34,827 nt of DNA from Candidatus Omnitrophota bacterium (GTDB lineage: Bacteria; Omnitrophota; Gorgyraeia; Gygaellales; Profunditerraquicolaceae), in the NCBI GenBank assembly GCA_023819035.1, contig JAMWCL010000010.1, positions 1-34,827 of the forward strand. The letters run 5' to 3'. Both the position numbers and the translations under genes were made by a program. Below, piece after piece: positions 1 to 6,772 of this stretch. The notes below the pieces were generated by a model that was not told the DNA's origin, did no database searches, and saw only the letters and a list, made by a program, of their open reading frames with translations. Position 1 is the first letter of the stretch; each line of letters begins with the position of its first letter.

Positions 1-189
1 TTGCCCCACCACCCAGAATTATCTCCTACAAAGAAAATCCAAGTGTTGTGTCCCGTCAGGGGTGAGTTTTAGCTCTCTCGTCGATAAAAGAGGAAATTTG
101 GAAGGCCAACTGTCAAAGTCCCGTAAAGCTTCTAAAAGCATTAAAGAGTTTATGCAGGTATGACTATTTTTGAGGTTATATTTTTGATT

Positions 190-2067
190 TTAACCTTCGC
201 GCAGTTGCCTTTCCGCATCAATAATATCACGCTTTAAAACGCGAAGGGTTTCTTTTACTCTTTCTTTTAAGATATAAGAAGAAACCTTTGCCTCAAGAAT
301 CTCCCTTAAGATCTGGATACCCATACGAAAATAACGCACCAGTTCTCCTTCATCCGTATCGGTAAGTTGCACAATTTTATTAAAACTACTTCCCCTTAAC
401 CATGCCTCTACCGAGTTACTTAAATGAAAATAGGGTGGTTTACTTAATGGATATATCCGATAATGATTTTCTTTATGTTTTATTTGCTCGTATATTTCCT
501 CGCAGACCATCTTTATCCTTCGGCTGGTTTTAGATATAGAAGGCATGACCTGATGCTTACGTGGCTCAAAGGCAACTGCCACTGCCAATACCCCTAAACC
601 AAACTCATCGAGCTGTTCTAATATATTTTGACTGTAGAGCTCACTTAAGATTAATTCATAACCATATACGTTTTTAGCAAAATTAGCTTTCGGGGTTAAT
701 TTTCCATCCTTAATATAATCTGATTCTTTTAATAAACTTAATTTTGCTTCTAATAATCTTAAGGCTTCTTTTTTTTGATATTTTTTTGCCTGGAAGTAAT
801 GCAGGGATAAAGGGTAGATCTTAAATAAATCTTCCTGATATCTTTCATAAAGATTAAGAATGGTAGCATAACAGCTGTTAAATTGACTTTTTACCTCCTC
901 TGGTCTGCCATAAATTATCTGCTTAATCTCCTCTAAGCTTATGCGTTTAAGATTTATTCGGCAATAGACAAAGCCCTCCTTATCTAAACCGCGCCTTCCT
1001 GCTCTTCCTGCCATCTGATAAAAATCACGGGTTTTTAAAGTACGCATGTACCTTCCATAGAATTTTCTTAAGTCATCAAAGATTACTGAACGGCTGGGCA
1101 TATTTATTCCTAAGGCAAAGGTTTCGGTAGTAAAAATAACCTTAAGAAGTCGACTGGTAAATAATCTTTCGATTACCTCTTTTAAGGTAGGAAGCATCCC
1201 TGCATGATGATAACCTATACCTTTCTGGATAAGCGGATAGATAAGTTGTGCAGACCTTTCATTTTTTAAATCAAAACGTTGGCATAAGGAATGGTATAAT
1301 GAAATAATCTGTTGGCGCTCCTTATGATTAAGAAAATCAAGGCCATGCAATTCTTCGGCTAATTCCTCTGCCTTTTTTCTTCCGAAAACAAAATATATAC
1401 AAGGAAGATGATTTTTTTGACGGATATAGTTTATAAGGGTATTTAATTTATTAGCCTTTTTTATATGCATTCTTTTTAAATCCTCAAAGCGTTCAATGAT
1501 TTCATTACCGCATTGAAAGAAAAAATGTAAAGGAACCGGCCTTCTTTCTTCAATCACTACTTTTATCTCTTTCTTATGGATAGACTTAAGCCATTCAACA
1601 AACTCTTTTATATTGGGTATGGTGGCAGAAAGACCTAAGATATTCATATGGGATGGTAAAAATATAAGTGATTCTTCCCATACAGTTCCTCGTTCAGGAT
1701 TATCAATATAATGGATTTCATCAAAGATTACCCATAAATATTTTTTAAGACTTTGTGGTTCATCTAAGAGCTTATTGCGGAAGATTTCAGTAGTCATAAT
1801 TAAAACTGGTGCATCTTGATTAATTGTAACATCGCCCGTTAAGATGCCGATATTTTGACCAAATTGATTTTGAAAATCCCGGAATTTTTGATTAGAAAGG
1901 GCTTTTAAGGGAGCAGTATAGATAACCCCGATATTTTTTTCAAGACAGCTTTTAATTATGTGTTCCGCAATCGCTGTTTTTCCTGCTCCAGTGGGTGCAG
2001 AGACAATTACCGAAAAGCCCTGATTAATATAATCTATCGCCTCTTTTTGAAAGGGATCATAAATCAT
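190..2067 (-). CDS. Ski2-like DEAD/DEAH superfamily 2 helicase
   Basis: ATP-dependent nucleic-acid helicase of 625 aa. Seen: a Q-motif-like DPFQKEAI at residues 4-11, Walker A APTGAGKT at 24-31, TAPLKALSNQK (motif Ia), Walker B/motif II DEIH, motif III LSAT and motif VI QMAGRAGRRG. The DEIH box together with the MAGRAGRRG motif places it in the Ski2/Mtr4/Hel308 group rather than with classical DEAD-box RNA helicases. It is much shorter than eukaryotic Ski2, and the C-terminal 200 residues are alpha-helical and could be a reduced DSHCT-like region. It is the only gene at this end on the minus strand, with its own promoter and apparently no leader or Shine-Dalgarno sequence. RNA turnover or DNA repair are both possible roles; the substrate cannot be told from sequence. 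The family call is secure, the role is not. Confidence 0.88.
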   Translation of the reverse strand: MIYDPFQKEAIDYINQGFSVIVSAPTGAGKTAIAEHIIKSCLEKNIGVIYTAPLKALSNQKFRDFQNQFGQNIGILTGDVTINQDAPVLIMTTEIFRNKLLDEPQSLKKYLWVIFDEIHYIDNPERGTVWEESLIFLPSHMNILGLSATIPNIKEFVEWLKSIHKKEIKVVIEERRPVPLHFFFQCGNEIIERFEDLKRMHIKKANKLNTLINYIRQKNHLPCIYFVFGRKKAEELAEELHGLDFLNHKERQQIISLYHSLCQRFDLKNERSAQLIYPLIQKGIGYHHAGMLPTLKEVIERLFTSRLLKVIFTTETFALGINMPSRSVIFDDLRKFYGRYMRTLKTRDFYQMAGRAGRRGLDKEGFVYCRINLKRISLEEIKQIIYGRPEEVKSQFNSCYATILNLYERYQEDLFKIYPLSLHYFQAKKYQKKEALRLLEAKLSLLKESDYIKDGKLTPKANFAKNVYGYELILSELYSQNILEQLDEFGLGVLAVAVAFEPRKHQVMPSISKTSRRIKMVCEEIYEQIKHKENHYRIYPLSKPPYFHLSNSVEAWLRGSSFNKIVQLTDTDEGELVRYFRMGIQILREILEAKVSSYILKERVKETLRVLKRDIIDAERQLREG

Positions 2068-2073
2068 AAGATT

Positions 2074-2101
2074 ATTATAATCTAAAATCCTTTAACTGCA
2101 A
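2074..2101 (-). promoter_or_regulatory. Predicted sigma70 promoter of the helicase gene (near-leaderless)
   Basis: On the minus strand TTGCAG (2101-2096) and a perfect TATAAT (2079-2074) are separated by 16 nt. The start codon at 2067 lies only 6 nt beyond the -10 box, so transcription would begin at or next to the ATG. No Shine-Dalgarno sequence precedes the gene, which fits a leaderless mRNA. Confidence 0.5.
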
Positions 2102-2106
2102 TATGA

Positions 2107-2122
2107 TAATATCTCCTAATAA
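2107..2122 (+). repeat. 16-bp direct repeat, copy 1
   Basis: TAATATCTCCTAATAA is repeated exactly at 2582-2597. The two copies bracket about 460 bp that hold the GGGAC-type inverted repeats and the transposase-like remnant. A 16-bp target-site duplication would be unusually long, so the pair may instead be duplicated ends of the same element. Confidence 0.7.
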
Positions 2123-2130
2123 GGATAATT

Positions 2131-2189
2131 AGGGACGTTCCTTCATCCCATCAGGGGCCGTGTTTCTATCCCATCGGAAGAATGTCCCT
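2131..2189. repeat. REP-like inverted repeat (GGGAC family), copy 1
   Basis: Left arm AGGGACGTTCCTTC (2131-2144) pairs with right arm GAAGAATGTCCCT (2177-2189). Inside are two copies of TTC(T)ATCCCATC (2142-2152 and 2164-2175). The 13-base arm recurs with one change at 2375-2387, and related arms occur at 5127-5162. Short palindromes of this kind are typically mobilised by REP-associated Y1 transposases, but no such transposase gene is in the window, so the assignment is inference. Confidence 0.55.
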
Positions 2190-2349
2190 TTCGGTTAGAT
2201 GATTTTTAGGCTGGTCTTAAGCTTGATTTATCCCTTGCATAATTTTGACTAAAAATCTTTTTCTTTTTTAACTTCTTGAGCTCAAGAGGCAGATAATTGG
2301 CAAGGATAAGTTATATTTCTTAAGTGAAAGTTTTTAATATCTTATCTAA

Positions 2350-2387
2350 GGGGGGACAGACTATGCTTTAGGATAAGGAATGTCCCT
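2350..2387. repeat. REP-like inverted repeat (GGGAC family), copy 2
   Basis: GGGACA at 2353-2358 pairs with TGTCCC at 2381-2386. The outer sequence AAGGAATGTCCCT (2375-2387) is the reverse complement, with one mismatch, of AGGGACGTTCCTT at 2131-2143. The two copies could therefore also be read as 13-bp terminal inverted repeats of one 257-bp non-coding element. The ATG of the transposase-like remnant (2380) lies inside the right arm. Confidence 0.5.
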
Positions 2388-2604
2388 GCTTGGCATTTAC
2401 TTTAATTACATAAGGAAAAACAGATACCGAGACAATAAATCTCCAGTTGAGATATTAAGAGAGAGATTTCCAGAAGTAGATGAGGGCCTGCTTAATCTGC
2501 CGCCAATAAGACTTGAAACAGTGCTTAAAGAATGTTATAAAGAAGAAGTCAAAACTGGATACGATGTACCTATATCAGTGCTAATATCTCCTAATAATTA
2601 TTGA
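2380..2604 (+). pseudogene. Probable C-terminal remnant of a DDE/integrase-type transposase
   Basis: A 74-aa reading frame whose first 50 residues (FNYIRKNRYRDNKSPVEIL, then PEVDEGLLNLPPIRLET) resemble the extreme C-terminus of DDE/rve-type transposases, where a Tyr/Asn-rich segment is followed by a K(S/T)PxE(I/V)L motif. No catalytic DDE residues are present. The ATG lies inside a GGGAC-type inverted repeat and has an in-frame stop two codons upstream (2374-2376), so the N-terminal part is gone. Its last codons are formed by the second copy of the 16-bp direct repeat. Probably not expressed; a small unrelated hypothetical protein cannot be excluded. Confidence 0.45.
2582..2597 (+). repeat. 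16-bp direct repeat, copy 2
   Basis: Exact second copy of TAATATCTCCTAATAA (copy 1 at 2107-2122). It lies in the 3' end of the transposase-like remnant and just upstream of the thermonuclease promoter. Confidence 0.7.
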
Positions 2605-2628
2605 TTTATCGGATAAAAATAGTAGAAT
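2601..2628 (+). promoter_or_regulatory. Predicted promoter of the thermonuclease-aroC operon
   Basis: TTGATT (2601-2606) and TAGAAT (2623-2628) are separated by 16 nt and sit 13 nt before the thermonuclease ATG. No Shine-Dalgarno sequence is seen between them, so the leader would be very short. Confidence 0.35.
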
Positions 2629-2641
2629 AGATAACTTAGAT

Positions 2642-3196
2642 ATGAATCTTTTTAGAAAATTTATTATAATCAGTCTTATTTTTTTCATTAGTGGTAATTA
2701 TTCCTGTACCAATCATAAGCAGCCTTCTTTAAAGCCCGGGATTGGTTTTTTCTTTGGAAAAACTTATAATTATAATGATATCTTAGTAAAAAGGGTAATC
2801 GATGGGGATACCCTGCAGTTAGAAAATGGTCAGCGGGTACGGCTTATTGGTATAGATACCCCTGAGATGCATCAATCAGATAAATTATATAAGGATAGTC
2901 AAAGAACAAAGAAGGATATCATCACAATTAAGCAACTTGGGATAAAAGCCTATGAGTTTACGCGGAATCTGGTAGAGGATAAGCGGGTAAGGTTAGAGTT
3001 TGATGTAGAAAGATACGATAAATATGGAAGGCTCCTTGCCTATGTTTATTTAAAGGATGGGACTTTTGTTAATGCTGAGATAATAAAAGAAGGTTATGCT
3101 AATCTTATGACTGTTCCACCTAATGTAAAATATGCACAGCTTTTCTTAAGGCTCTATCAGGAAGCAAGGCAGAATAAGCGGGGATTATGGAAATAG
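2642..3196 (+). CDS. Secreted thermonuclease (SNase/TNase family)
   Basis: Calcium-dependent nuclease of the staphylococcal-nuclease fold, predicted to act outside the cytoplasm. Residues 1-22 form a basic plus hydrophobic export signal ending in NYSC; Cys22 could be a lipobox cysteine, but the -3/-2 residues are atypical, so either a lipoprotein or a cleaved or anchored protein is possible. The SNase domain runs from about residue 47 to the end: VIDGDT (Asp54/Asp56), VRLIGIDTPE (Arg67, Asp72, Glu75) and DKYGRLLAYV (Arg130) correspond to the metal ligands and the two catalytic arginines and glutamate of SNase, so it should be active. It is the first gene of the operon, 19 nt before aroC. It may supply nucleotides or degrade extracellular DNA; this is family knowledge, not shown here. 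Confidence 0.9.
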   Translation: MNLFRKFIIISLIFFISGNYSCTNHKQPSLKPGIGFFFGKTYNYNDILVKRVIDGDTLQLENGQRVRLIGIDTPEMHQSDKLYKDSQRTKKDIITIKQLGIKAYEFTRNLVEDKRVRLEFDVERYDKYGRLLAYVYLKDGTFVNAEIIKEGYANLMTVPPNVKYAQLFLRLYQEARQNKRGLWK

Positions 3197-3215
3197 ATAA
3201 AGATAGGAGGTAATA

Positions 3216-4256
3216 ATGTTAAGATATCTAACTGCCGGAGAATCACATGGAAGGGCAATGGTAGCCGTTTTAGAGGGGATGCCTGCAGGACTAAAGATAG
3301 ATTTAGATTTTATTAATCATGAATTAAGGCGCAGGCAATCCGGATTTGGGCGGGGTACACGCATGCAGATAGAAAAAGATAAAGCGCAAATAATCTCGGG
3401 AATAAGAAAAGGTCTTACCTTAGGTAGCCCGATTACTATTCTGGTAGAGAATAAAGATTATAGTATCGAAAGACTTCCTAAGGTTCTTTCTCCCCGACCC
3501 GGACATGCGGATTTAGCAGGGGTTTTAAAATATGGATTCGCTGATATTGGGAATGTTTTAGAACGTGCCTCGGCAAGGTCTACGGTTTCTACAGTAGCAG
3601 TGGGTGCGATATGTAAGCTATTTTTAAATAAATTTAAGATTAAAATTATTAGTAAGGTATTATCTATTGGTGGCCAGGAAGAAATATCAGCCATGAAGGA
3701 AAGGATTAAGCAGACAATAAAAAATAAAGATACATTGGGAGGAATATTTGAGGTAAGGGCAAAGAATGTTCCCGTAGGATTGGGTAGTTATGTTCAGCCT
3801 GACCGGCGCTTAGACGCCAGATTAGCTAAAGAGATTATGGCTATTCCCGGAATAAAGGCGATGGAGATCGGTCTGGGTTTTGGTTATGCAGAAAGATTTG
3901 GCTCTGAGGTTCATGATGCAATATATTATAACAAAGTTAAAGGTTATTTCCGTAAAACCAATAATGCTGGAGGTATTGAAGGGGGTATCTCTAATGGAGA
4001 GGAGATTATTATTAAAGCCTGTATGAAACCCATCTCTACTTTACTTAAGCCATTAGATTCAGTTAATATCCTTAACAAAAAACCAGCTAAGGCGGTGGTT
4101 CAGCGTTCGGATATCTGTGTAGTAGAATCTGCAGGGGTAATTGCTGAGTCGGCGGTTGCCTTTGTATTAACGGATGCGTTCTTGGAAAAATTCGGTAGTG
4201 ATTCCTTAAACCAAATACAGAAGAATTATCAAAATTATCAGAAAGGATTAAGGTAG
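3216..4256 (+). CDS. aroC: Chorismate synthase
   Basis: Converts 5-enolpyruvylshikimate-3-phosphate to chorismate with reduced FMN, the last step of the shikimate pathway. At 346 aa it is of normal length. Seen: GESHGRA at residues 8-14, FGRGTRMQIE, the RASARST signature near residue 117, and the NAGGIEGGISNGE segment near residue 250 that precedes the C-terminal flavin/substrate-binding part. A strong Shine-Dalgarno AGGAGG lies 7 nt before the ATG. It shares the operon with aroK (shikimate kinase), so two shikimate-pathway steps are co-expressed here. Confidence 0.97.
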   Translation: MLRYLTAGESHGRAMVAVLEGMPAGLKIDLDFINHELRRRQSGFGRGTRMQIEKDKAQIISGIRKGLTLGSPITILVENKDYSIERLPKVLSPRPGHADLAGVLKYGFADIGNVLERASARSTVSTVAVGAICKLFLNKFKIKIISKVLSIGGQEEISAMKERIKQTIKNKDTLGGIFEVRAKNVPVGLGSYVQPDRRLDARLAKEIMAIPGIKAMEIGLGFGYAERFGSEVHDAIYYNKVKGYFRKTNNAGGIEGGISNGEEIIIKACMKPISTLLKPLDSVNILNKKPAKAVVQRSDICVVESAGVIAESAVAFVLTDAFLEKFGSDSLNQIQKNYQNYQKGLR

Positions 4257-4262
4257 TTTTTA

Positions 4263-4811
4263 GTGTTTCTTATACCTAAGGTAGTATTTAATTTAGTTTT
4301 TAGGGCGGTATGGGGCTTAAGGGTTTATAATCAACATGATATCCCTAGAAAAAAAGGATTTATCCTCTTATGGGAAAATAGCCATCTTTTAGAATGTTTA
4401 GCTTTAGAGGCAGCGTTACCCTTAAGGATATACTGGGCGGTTGCAGATTTAGGGAGCAAACCCTCTATTTTAAGATGGCTTCTTTTAAGATTGGGCTGTT
4501 ATCCTTTGGATCCTGAGACCCCCGATATCAAGGGATTTCGTTTAGCATTTAAGGTGCTGAAAAAAGAAAGTGTTACTGTTTTTTATCCGGGTTATCTAAG
4601 TAAGGGGTTTGCACTCTTTTGTTTACGTTCAGGAAAGGATATATTACCCGTAGTTATCCATAGACAAAAGCAAAGACCATATTTTAAGGTTCTATTTGGC
4701 AGGGCATATAACTTTAAAGCAAATCAGATTGGCCCGGTGACTCTAAAGGGCATAGAAGAGATTATCTTAAAAATGAAAGGTTCATTAAATGGGTTAAAGG
4801 CTTATGTTTAA
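4263..4811 (+). CDS. PlsC-like acyltransferase homologue with degenerate active site
   Basis: A 182-aa protein that aligns with the LPLAT/PlsC (1-acylglycerol-3-phosphate acyltransferase) fold. LLWENSHLLECLALEAA stands where the NHxSxxD catalytic motif normally lies, LGCYPLDPETPDIKGF fits the block II region, and VTVFYPGYLSKG replaces the usual FPEGTRS block III. The catalytic Asp of HX4D is absent, and the Glu of the FPEG motif is missing too. It either has lost acyltransferase activity or uses a different mechanism. The GTG start is 6 nt after aroC and no other in-frame start precedes the hydrophobic N-terminus. The fold call is moderately sure; the function is open. Confidence 0.6.
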   Translation: MFLIPKVVFNLVFRAVWGLRVYNQHDIPRKKGFILLWENSHLLECLALEAALPLRIYWAVADLGSKPSILRWLLLRLGCYPLDPETPDIKGFRLAFKVLKKESVTVFYPGYLSKGFALFCLRSGKDILPVVIHRQKQRPYFKVLFGRAYNFKANQIGPVTLKGIEEIILKMKGSLNGLKAYV

Positions 4812-4833
4812 GATTTGGGTAAGAAAATACCAA

Positions 4834-4861
4834 CTCCTTCGTCTATTAAAGTAGAAGGAGG
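4834..4861 (+). promoter_or_regulatory. Shine-Dalgarno-masking hairpin in front of spoVG
   Basis: CTCCTTC (4834-4840) is perfectly complementary to GAAGGAG (4854-4860) across a 13-nt loop. The right arm contains most of the Shine-Dalgarno sequence AAGGAGG (4855-4861), which lies 8 nt before the spoVG ATG at 4870. Base pairing would block ribosome access, so this could be a thermometer-like or protein-controlled translational switch. Complementarity is seen; regulation is inferred. Confidence 0.45.
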
Positions 4862-4869
4862 TGGTAAGG

Positions 4870-5118
4870 ATGGCAGAATTAAAGGTTATGCGTTTGTATC
4901 GTTTCGATACAGATTCTAAGATTAAGGCTTTTGTGGATATTGCAATAGGAGATTTTGTGGTGAGGGGTTTACGTTTGTTACAGGGTAAAAAGGGGTTATT
5001 CTTAGCCATGCCTCAACAGAAGGCTAAGAATGGCAGATGGTATAACCTGTTTTATCCTTTAAGCAAACTGGCGCGTCAGAATCTAACAGAAATAATTCTT
5101 ACTGCATATCAAGAATAA
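4870..5118 (+). CDS. spoVG: SpoVG family regulator
   Basis: Small 82-aa protein of the SpoVG family, site-specific DNA/RNA-binding regulators in Firmicutes and spirochaetes. It matches along its whole length: an N-terminal strand LKVMRLYRFDTDSKIKAF, the central FVVRGLRLLQGKKGLFLAMPQ (SpoVG proteins carry FVV.DIRVI.G..GLFVAMPS here), and a C-terminal helix with LARQNLTEIILTAYQE. I chose the ATG at 4870 because a near-perfect AAGGAGG is 8 nt upstream; an in-frame GTG at 4861 overlaps that site and would be poorly used. It follows the acyltransferase gene and precedes aroK. The target RNA or DNA in this organism is unknown. Confidence 0.88.
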   Translation: MAELKVMRLYRFDTDSKIKAFVDIAIGDFVVRGLRLLQGKKGLFLAMPQQKAKNGRWYNLFYPLSKLARQNLTEIILTAYQE

Positions 5119-5126
5119 TCTTTTGA

Positions 5127-5162
5127 AGGGACGGCCCTCTTTTAAATCTAGGGACCGTCCCT
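5127..5162. repeat. REP-like hairpin (GGGAC family), copy 3
   Basis: AGGGACGGCCCT (5127-5138) pairs with AGGGACCGTCCCT (5150-5162), perfectly apart from one bulged base, around an AT-rich loop. It lies inside the operon between spoVG and aroK. The arms share the AGGGAC core with the elements at 2131-2189 and 2350-2387. It has no following T-tract, so a mobile REP-type repeat is likelier than a Rho-independent terminator, although it may affect mRNA stability or readthrough. Confidence 0.6.
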
Positions 5163-5174
5163 AAATTAAGGAAG

Positions 5175-5684
5175 ATGGGTAATATCTATCTTGTAGGATT
5201 TATGGGCACAGGTAAGACTGTGGTAGGTAAGGAATTAGCCAAAAAAAAGAAGTGGAGATTTGTGGATTTAGATGAGTTGATTGAATTGAAAGAAAAACGC
5301 ACCATTAGTGAAATCTTTGCTAAAGAGGGCGAGCCTTATTTTAGACGCAAAGAAAAGGAGGTTTTAAAAGAGGTGGCAAAGGAGAAAAAATTTGTGGTTG
5401 CCTGCGGTGGAGGAATTGTAATTGATAAAGATAATATAAGGTTAATGAAAGAAACTGGAATAATGATCTGTCTCTCTGCTTCTGCCGAGGTGATCCTTAA
5501 AAGAACCTCAGGCTATACCCATCGGCCTTTATTAAATGTGCCCGATCCTAAAAGACAGATAGAGCTATTGTTAAAATTACGTGCTCCTTATTATGCCCAG
5601 GCAGATAAGATAATTGATACCTCTAAGCTTTCGGTAAAAGAGGTGGTAGAGAAGGTTTTAAGGCTTATCAAAAAGAAAAGATGA
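5175..5684 (+). CDS. aroK: Shikimate kinase
   Basis: Phosphorylates shikimate with ATP in the shikimate pathway. At 169 aa it is of usual size. Seen: Walker A GFMGTGKT at residues 8-15, the substrate-binding FVDLDELIE segment, the arginine pair in YFRRKE, ACGGGIV (the GGG shikimate loop), and RPLLN in the lid region. It comes 12 nt after the GGGAC hairpin and overlaps dprA by four bases (ATGA), so aroK and dprA are translationally coupled. Confidence 0.96.
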   Translation: MGNIYLVGFMGTGKTVVGKELAKKKKWRFVDLDELIELKEKRTISEIFAKEGEPYFRRKEKEVLKEVAKEKKFVVACGGGIVIDKDNIRLMKETGIMICLSASAEVILKRTSGYTHRPLLNVPDPKRQIELLLKLRAPYYAQADKIIDTSKLSVKEVVEKVLRLIKKKR

Positions 5685-6772
5685 CTGAGAAGGAAGCTTT
5701 GATTATGTTGAATCTGGCCGGGAATCTTGGAACGATTCGCCTTAAGAAGCTCTTAGATTATTTTGATAAACCTCAGAAGATTCTTAACGCCTCTTTAGAA
5801 AAGCTCGTTTCTTTCTCCGGTATCGGAGAAGGGTTTGCCCAGCGGATCTCTGCGCTTAAAGAAAAGGATCTGACTTACGAACTTAATTTAGCCAAAAAAT
5901 TAGGAATTAAGATTACCACCTTAATGGATGAGGATTACCCTCAGAATCTAAGGAATATCGCCGATCCACCCTTGGTACTTTATATTAAAGGAAAGATAGA
6001 AGAAAAAGACAATTTAGGTTTAGCGATTGTAGGAACACGCCGGCCCACCTTTTATGGGATATCCTCGGCAGAGAAATTCGCTTATGCTTTAGCCAAGAAG
6101 GGTTTTACGATTATCTCCGGGATAGCTAGGGGTATTGACACGGTAGCTCATCGCGGAGCTCTAAAGGCAAAAGGCCGCACCTTGGCAGTAATGGGAAGCG
6201 GTTTTTTACATATTTACCCTCCAGAGAATAAAGGATTAATTAATGAGATTTCCGAATCCGGAGCAGTAATCTCAGAGTTTCCTTTGAATACCTTACCTTT
6301 AAAACAAAATTTTCCTTGTCGAAATCGGATAATCAGTGGTCTAAGTTTAGCGGTATTGGTGATTGAGGCAGGTCAGAATAGCGGTGCCTTGATTACCGCG
6401 GATTTTGCATTGGAACAGGGAAGGGAGGTCTTTGCTTTACCGGGGAAGATAGATTCGTTTAATTCCTTTGGTACAAACGAATTAATTAAACAGGGAGCAA
6501 GGTTAGTTTCTTCAGTCGAGGATATCTTAGAGGAGTTTGGATTTTCTGGAATTATTTCTCAGAACAAAGATAACTCGAACAAAAGCCTTAGACCAGAGTT
6601 AACATTAGAAGAAAAAATTATATATGATCTAATTGCTGAGGAACCGGTGAGTTTAGAGGAGATCGTAGAAAAGACCGATCTTGAGCTATCTTGGGTTTTA
6701 AGGATTATTTTAGAATTAGAGATGAAGGGTTTAATAAAACAACTTCCAGGAAAACAATTTGTAAAAGAATAG
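5681..6772 (+). CDS. dprA: DNA-processing protein DprA (Smf)
   Basis: Binds incoming single-stranded DNA and loads RecA during natural transformation. 363 aa with the complete family architecture: an N-terminal helix-hairpin-helix region (FSGIGEGFAQRI, near residue 45), a Rossmann-like DprA core from about 110 to 285 (VGTRRPTFYG, SGIARGIDTVAHRGAL, EAGQNSGALITA, FALPGKID), and a C-terminal winged helix from about 305 (LTLEEKIIYDLIAEEPVSLE). Its start overlaps the aroK stop. The neighbours topA and xerC make a DNA-metabolism block; dprA-topA-xerC is a gene order also seen in other bacteria. Confidence 0.95.
   Translation: MTEKEALIMLNLAGNLGTIRLKKLLDYFDKPQKILNASLEKLVSFSGIGEGFAQRISALKEKDLTYELNLAKKLGIKITTLMDEDYPQNLRNIADPPLVLYIKGKIEEKDNLGLAIVGTRRPTFYGISSAEKFAYALAKKGFTIISGIARGIDTVAHRGALKAKGRTLAVMGSGFLHIYPPENKGLINEISESGAVISEFPLNTLPLKQNFPCRNRIISGLSLAVLVIEAGQNSGALITADFALEQGREVFALPGKIDSFNSFGTNELIKQGARLVSSVEDILEEFGFSGIISQNKDNSNKSLRPELTLEEKIIYDLIAEEPVSLEEIVEKTDLELSWVLRIILELEMKGLIKQLPGKQFVKE

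Noticed and set aside
1-189. Two short open frames at the left edge: + strand 2-163 (54 codons) and - strand 141-19 (40 codons).
   Set aside because: Neither has a recognisable motif, a Shine-Dalgarno sequence or family similarity. They overlap in different registers and could be chance frames in the region downstream of the helicase.
3458-3694. Minus-strand frames inside aroC, topA, xerC, waaA and other genes.
   Set aside because: All lie fully or mostly antisense to well-supported genes and show no family motifs.
4861-4869. GTG 4861 as the start of spoVG.
   Set aside because: It overlaps the AAGGAGG Shine-Dalgarno, which is correctly spaced for ATG 4870.
5127-5162. Rho-independent terminator after spoVG.
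   Set aside because: The stem is strong but not followed by a T-run, and aroK follows in the same direction at once. It resembles the GGGAC repeats elsewhere in the window.
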